Source: Bacteroidota bacterium (GTDB lineage Bacteria; Bacteroidota; Bacteroidia; Flavobacteriales_F; PHOS-HE28). Taken from it: a stretch of 8,719 nucleotides of DNA. The notes beneath the pieces were generated by a model. That model made no database searches, was not told the origin of the DNA, and was given only the letters and a program-made list of their open reading frames with translations. Positions 5,747 through 8,719 of the stretch are shown here, piece by piece. Positions within the stretch are counted from its first letter, which is position 1. Every line of letters starts with the position of its first letter. The stretch lies in the NCBI GenBank assembly GCA_023412755.1, contig JAEZCB010000141.1, positions 1-8,719 on the forward strand. Direction: 5' to 3'. The translations under genes and the position numbers were made by a program.

Positions 5747-6649
5747 ATGGCCGCTTTGATGCAGCGTTTCCAGATCAAGGATCTGGAGGAATTCTCCGGG
5801 GTGAAGGCCCATACAATTAGAATGTGGGAACGGCGCTATGGACTTCTATCTCCCGATCGCACCAGCACCAACATCCGTACCTACGGCATAGACGAATTGA
5901 AGGCGATCATGAATGTGGCCTTTCTTAACCAGCATGGCTACAAGATCTCCAAGATCGCCTCATTGAGCGCCGCGGAGAGAGATCGGTTGGTGCGCACGGT
6001 GGCAGTGAGTGAGGAGCCAGGGCCGGGAGCCATTGGCACATTGAAAATGGCGATGCTGAGTTTCGATGAGGTCCTTTTTGAAAGTGTGAGTGGCCGGTAC
6101 CGGGAAGAGCACAGCTTCACTGATCTGATCGAACAGGTGTATGTACCGCTGCTGGAGCAGATCGGTGTGCTTTGGCAGACCAGCTCCATTTGTCCTGCAC
6201 ATGAACATTTCATCAGCAACCTCATCAGACAAAAACTGCTGATGGCCATCAATGGGCTTCCATTGTCCTCGCCCAGGAATGATCGGATCCACATCCTCTA
6301 CCTTCCGGAGAACGAATTGCATGAACTGGGTCTGCTCTACGTGAATTACCTCCTTCGTTTGAAAGGTGAACGTACCATCTACCTGGGGCAGAGCGTGCCG
6401 CATAAGGATCTGGAGCAGCTCACTTCAGTATTCCGGGAACATCTGGTCCTCATCACCATTGTCACCACTGAGCCACAGCCTTCCGAAGTTCCGCGCTTCC
6501 TTGCTGCCCTGCGTGCCATGATCCCTAGTGATCGTGCGGACTTCTGGATCGCCGGTCAGCAAATGGGGAAGGTGGATGCATCCACAGTACCATCCGGCAT
6601 CCGCACGTTCCATTCCATGGGCGCTTTGCTACAGGCCGTGAATGGGTAG
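5747..6649 (+). CDS. MerR-family regulator with cobalamin-binding domain (CarH/LitR-like)
   Basis: This encodes 300 residues in two parts. Residues about 8-75 form a MerR winged helix (FQIKDLEEFSGVKAHTIRMWERRYGLL, then NIRTYGIDELKAI) for DNA binding. Residues about 95-300 form a B12-binding module: a helical bundle with W143-x9-E153-H154 (the Wx9EH motif) and a Rossmann-like part with E190-x-H192-x-x-G195, where H192 matches the lower-ligand histidine. These are the motifs of CarH/LitR-type regulators, which repress DNA in the dark with adenosylcobalamin bound and release it in light, often controlling carotenoid or photolyase genes. The residue after W143 is Gln; in Thermus CarH it is His132, the second cobalt ligand after photolysis. 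ATG 5747 is used, but ATG 5759 (MQRFQIKDLE) fits family alignments equally well. No target gene is visible nearby. Family is certain; light sensing is inference. Confidence 0.88.
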   Translation: MAALMQRFQIKDLEEFSGVKAHTIRMWERRYGLLSPDRTSTNIRTYGIDELKAIMNVAFLNQHGYKISKIASLSAAERDRLVRTVAVSEEPGPGAIGTLKMAMLSFDEVLFESVSGRYREEHSFTDLIEQVYVPLLEQIGVLWQTSSICPAHEHFISNLIRQKLLMAINGLPLSSPRNDRIHILYLPENELHELGLLYVNYLLRLKGERTIYLGQSVPHKDLEQLTSVFREHLVLITIVTTEPQPSEVPRFLAALRAMIPSDRADFWIAGQQMGKVDASTVPSGIRTFHSMGALLQAVNG

Positions 6650-6658
6650 TTCGCCATA

Positions 6659-6707
6659 ACAAAACAGGAAGTCCCGCACCTGAATGGCGCGGGACTTCCT
6701 GTTTTGT
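6659..6707. terminator. Bidirectional hairpin between convergent genes
   Basis: A perfect 19-bp inverted repeat (6659-6677 with 6689-6707) encloses an 11-base loop. It fills most of the 69-base gap between the stop of the MerR gene (6649) and the stop of the minus-strand gene (6719). The outer ends of the stem are aaaaca and tgtttt, giving a T-rich run at the 3' side in either direction. This fits a shared rho-independent terminator for both converging transcripts. Confidence 0.85.
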
Positions 6708-6718
6708 GTTCTATTCGA

Positions 6719-8719
6719 TCAACGGATCACCGGTACACGGTAGGTGGCGTGACCGCTGGCATCATCGATCCGAACGAACCAGATGCCCGTGGAGAGGTCT
6801 GCCGCTGGCAGTTCGACACGGCCGGCGGAGGCATTCGCCACATGTTGAAGATGCAGGTTGCCGGCGGCATCGTAGACCGCGATGGCCATGTCACCTTCCA
6901 TGCTCTTGTGTGTGATGATCATCTCACTGCCATCGAACCACACATTGGTCTCCTCCTTCTTCACCGCCTGCACCGAGGTACCCAGTTGAACCATCACCTC
7001 CATCGTGTGGGTATCCTCGCAGCCGTTGGAATAAGCGGTCAATGTGATGCTATGGACACCCGGCGTAGTGAACATGATGCTCGGGGAGATCTCCTCCGAT
7101 GTGACACCATTGCTGAACTCCCAGAAGTAGGTATCGGCCATGGTCGTGGTATTCGCCAGCGTAATGGGCATGTTCACGAGTACGATCTCATCCAGTACTT
7201 CGAACGAGGCCTCAGGTCCATCCCCGCTTTCCAGAGCGATCTCGTTCAATTCCAAGGCACATCCGTTGGCATCGCTGATGGACACCGCGTAAACACCGGC
7301 GGCGGCAATGATCATGGCCTCATCAGCACCATTGCTCCATGCGTAAGTGTATGGTGCAGTGCCACCGAGTACTTCCACGGCCAGTACGCCATCGGCCATA
7401 CCTGGACATGAAGCCTCCACGGTTTCGATGGTCGTCTCCATCGCGAATGGTGAAGTGATCGTGAAGGTGCTGGTTAAGGCACCGCATCCCGCATCGCTGC
7501 TCACACTCACGGTGTAGTTGCCTGCGGCGAGCCCTTCCAGGGTGGCCATGCCCGGAGCATCGTCCATGGAAGCGATCACCTCATTGGCAGAGGTCATCCA
7601 GATCACATCGAAGCTTTCCGCGAACGGATGGGTGATGGTGGCCGCTCCATTGGTCTCCCCAAAGCAGCTGGGATGCGTAAGGCTGCTCTGTAGAGGAGCA
7701 TTTGCATGGAGCATGAAACGGGGCTCACTCGCATCAGCATCAGCCTGCATGCTGAAGCTGTAGTTGGCATCGCTGCTCAGCGGTGTGAAGATGCCCGTGA
7801 CAAGGTCTTCCAGCATAAGGCAGCTGTAGCCATCGATGCCAACGAGTTCCGTGGCGGTGATGGTATAGTTACCTGTGGCAGGCACATCGATCAGCACGGG
7901 TATCTGGATGGCGGTCTCGAAAGCACCGTACATGTCGATGGTAAGTGCATGTCCATCGCTGCTCAAAGTGGAGATCTGCGGAGCCGAAGGATGGCTGAAG
8001 ACGAACTTCTCCACATCGTTTGCATCGTATGCTGGAGTACCATCCTGGAACACGATCACAACTTCATCAGTAAAGCTGTTCATGCCGCTGCCCACCTTCA
8101 GGCGCAGCAGTGGCAATTCATCCTGCTGTCCGGCAGGGCCGCCGAAGAGACCACCACCGTTCCCCGCCACTTTCGCTGCCTCTCCGATGGTAGTGGTAAC
8201 AGCCGGGCCGTTCGCCTTCAGCCAGAATGCCTGGGAGCTTTGGATGATGCCGTTGGCACCATTGGTACCTACCGTGCCATTCCACGATGCGTTGTTGCCG
8301 TTGGTGGGGTTGTAGATCCAGTATGCGTTCTCCACATCCGCGCCGCGGGATACGGAGCTGAAGGCGATGGGGCTGGGCAGCGGATTGCTCACCAGGTTCC
8401 ATCCATCCTCCGTGATGTTGCCGCTGTTGGTATAGTTCATCGGCAGGGTGATGGGCGAATGCGCGATCACCGGTTCGCCGGTAACATCGATCTTGAATGC
8501 TTGAGTGCCACCCAGCGCATCGCCGCTCCACACGGCATATCCACGGCCTGTTTCCAGAGCGTGGGTGGTGCCGGTAACACCTACCAGACCATCATACATA
8601 TCCGCTCCAGAGACCGGCTCATTGTACCAGCGGATGCTGGGCCACAGGTCGCCATCCACATAGAACGGCGGATAGTTCGAGCCAGGGAAGCCGGCGGTGA
8701 AGAAGTCATCGTTCCAATC
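6719..8719 (-). CDS. T9SS cargo protein with SprB-like repeats, PKD domain and type A sorting domain (5' end outside window)
   Basis: The frame is open from the window edge to TGA at 6719-6721, giving 666 residues with the start missing. A GTG at 8657-8659 is internal and not a start, because coding sequence of the same character (NDDFFTAGFPGSNYPPFY) continues upstream to the edge. Visible parts, numbered from the edge: a beta-rich region with GWNLVSNPLPSPIAF at about 106-120, a segment frequent in large Bacteroidota surface proteins; two SprB-like repeats (about 351-425, CFGETNGAATI; about 437-498, CPGMADGVLAVEVLGGTAPYTYAWSNG); a PKD domain (about 503-578; YFWEFSNG, then PGVHSITLTA); and a type A sorting domain (about 591-666; VYDAAGNL, LSTGIWFVRI). 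It is probably a large surface or secreted protein exported by T9SS. SprB-like repeats occur in gliding adhesins, but adhesion here is inference. Confidence 0.88.
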   Translation of the reverse strand, partial: DWNDDFFTAGFPGSNYPPFYVDGDLWPSIRWYNEPVSGADMYDGLVGVTGTTHALETGRGYAVWSGDALGGTQAFKIDVTGEPVIAHSPITLPMNYTNSGNITEDGWNLVSNPLPSPIAFSSVSRGADVENAYWIYNPTNGNNASWNGTVGTNGANGIIQSSQAFWLKANGPAVTTTIGEAAKVAGNGGGLFGGPAGQQDELPLLRLKVGSGMNSFTDEVVIVFQDGTPAYDANDVEKFVFSHPSAPQISTLSSDGHALTIDMYGAFETAIQIPVLIDVPATGNYTITATELVGIDGYSCLMLEDLVTGIFTPLSSDANYSFSMQADADASEPRFMLHANAPLQSSLTHPSCFGETNGAATITHPFAESFDVIWMTSANEVIASMDDAPGMATLEGLAAGNYTVSVSSDAGCGALTSTFTITSPFAMETTIETVEASCPGMADGVLAVEVLGGTAPYTYAWSNGADEAMIIAAAGVYAVSISDANGCALELNEIALESGDGPEASFEVLDEIVLVNMPITLANTTTMADTYFWEFSNGVTSEEISPSIMFTTPGVHSITLTAYSNGCEDTHTMEVMVQLGTSVQAVKKEETNVWFDGSEMIITHKSMEGDMAIAVYDAAGNLHLQHVANASAGRVELPAADLSTGIWFVRIDDASGHATYRVPVIR

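Noticed and set aside
6704..7411. Plus-strand open frame (235 codons) opposite the minus-strand cargo gene
   Set aside because: It starts inside the terminator hairpin and is antisense to the PKD, SprB-like and sorting domains; a shadow frame.
8657..8659. GTG as the start of the minus-strand cargo gene
   Set aside because: The frame stays open with similar coding sequence to the window edge, and no signal peptide follows the GTG; the real start is outside the window.

Overview
The window looks like a chromosomal segment from a moderately high-GC member of the Bacteroidota, probably Flavobacteriales-like. Three proteins carry C-terminal modules typical of Type IX secretion system (T9SS) cargo: one gliding-motility-associated C-terminal (CHU_C, type B) domain and two type A sorting domains. 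These are largely confined to this phylum. Start codons lack clear Shine-Dalgarno sequences; one sits in an A-rich leader, as is usual for the phylum. No tRNA, rRNA, CRISPR array, transposase or phage gene was seen.

Layout on the left: the last 27 codons of a plus-strand gene (probably an S9/prolyl-oligopeptidase-type peptidase), a GC-rich hairpin, a DinB-superfamily protein (150-638), then a 1006-residue secreted protein (756-3776). The latter has a signal peptide, lamin-tail domain, chitobiase-type C-terminal domain, CotH kinase-like domain, three tandem ~85-residue beta repeats and a CHU_C domain. A hairpin terminator follows, then an AT-rich leader with an inverted repeat.

The middle holds a secreted DUF4397-repeat protein with a type A sorting domain (3917-5619). 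It is split into two reading frames by an apparent single-base loss in a short C run near 4779-4782. The internal 690-bp duplication of the gene lets the lesion be located by comparing the copies: homologous positions are 690 bp apart before it and 689 bp apart after it.

On the right is a MerR-family regulator with a cobalamin-binding module (5747-6649), carrying the Wx9EH and ExHxxG motifs of CarH/LitR-type B12 photoreceptors. It converges, across a 19-bp hairpin, on a minus-strand T9SS cargo protein (6719 to the window edge) with two SprB-like repeats, a PKD domain and a type A sorting domain.

The cargo proteins share an export route but do not form an obvious pathway. No clearly new multi-gene system is supported. 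The points most worth following are the frameshifted repeat protein, the modular secreted CotH-kinase protein, and the B12-type regulator that has no carotenoid genes in view.
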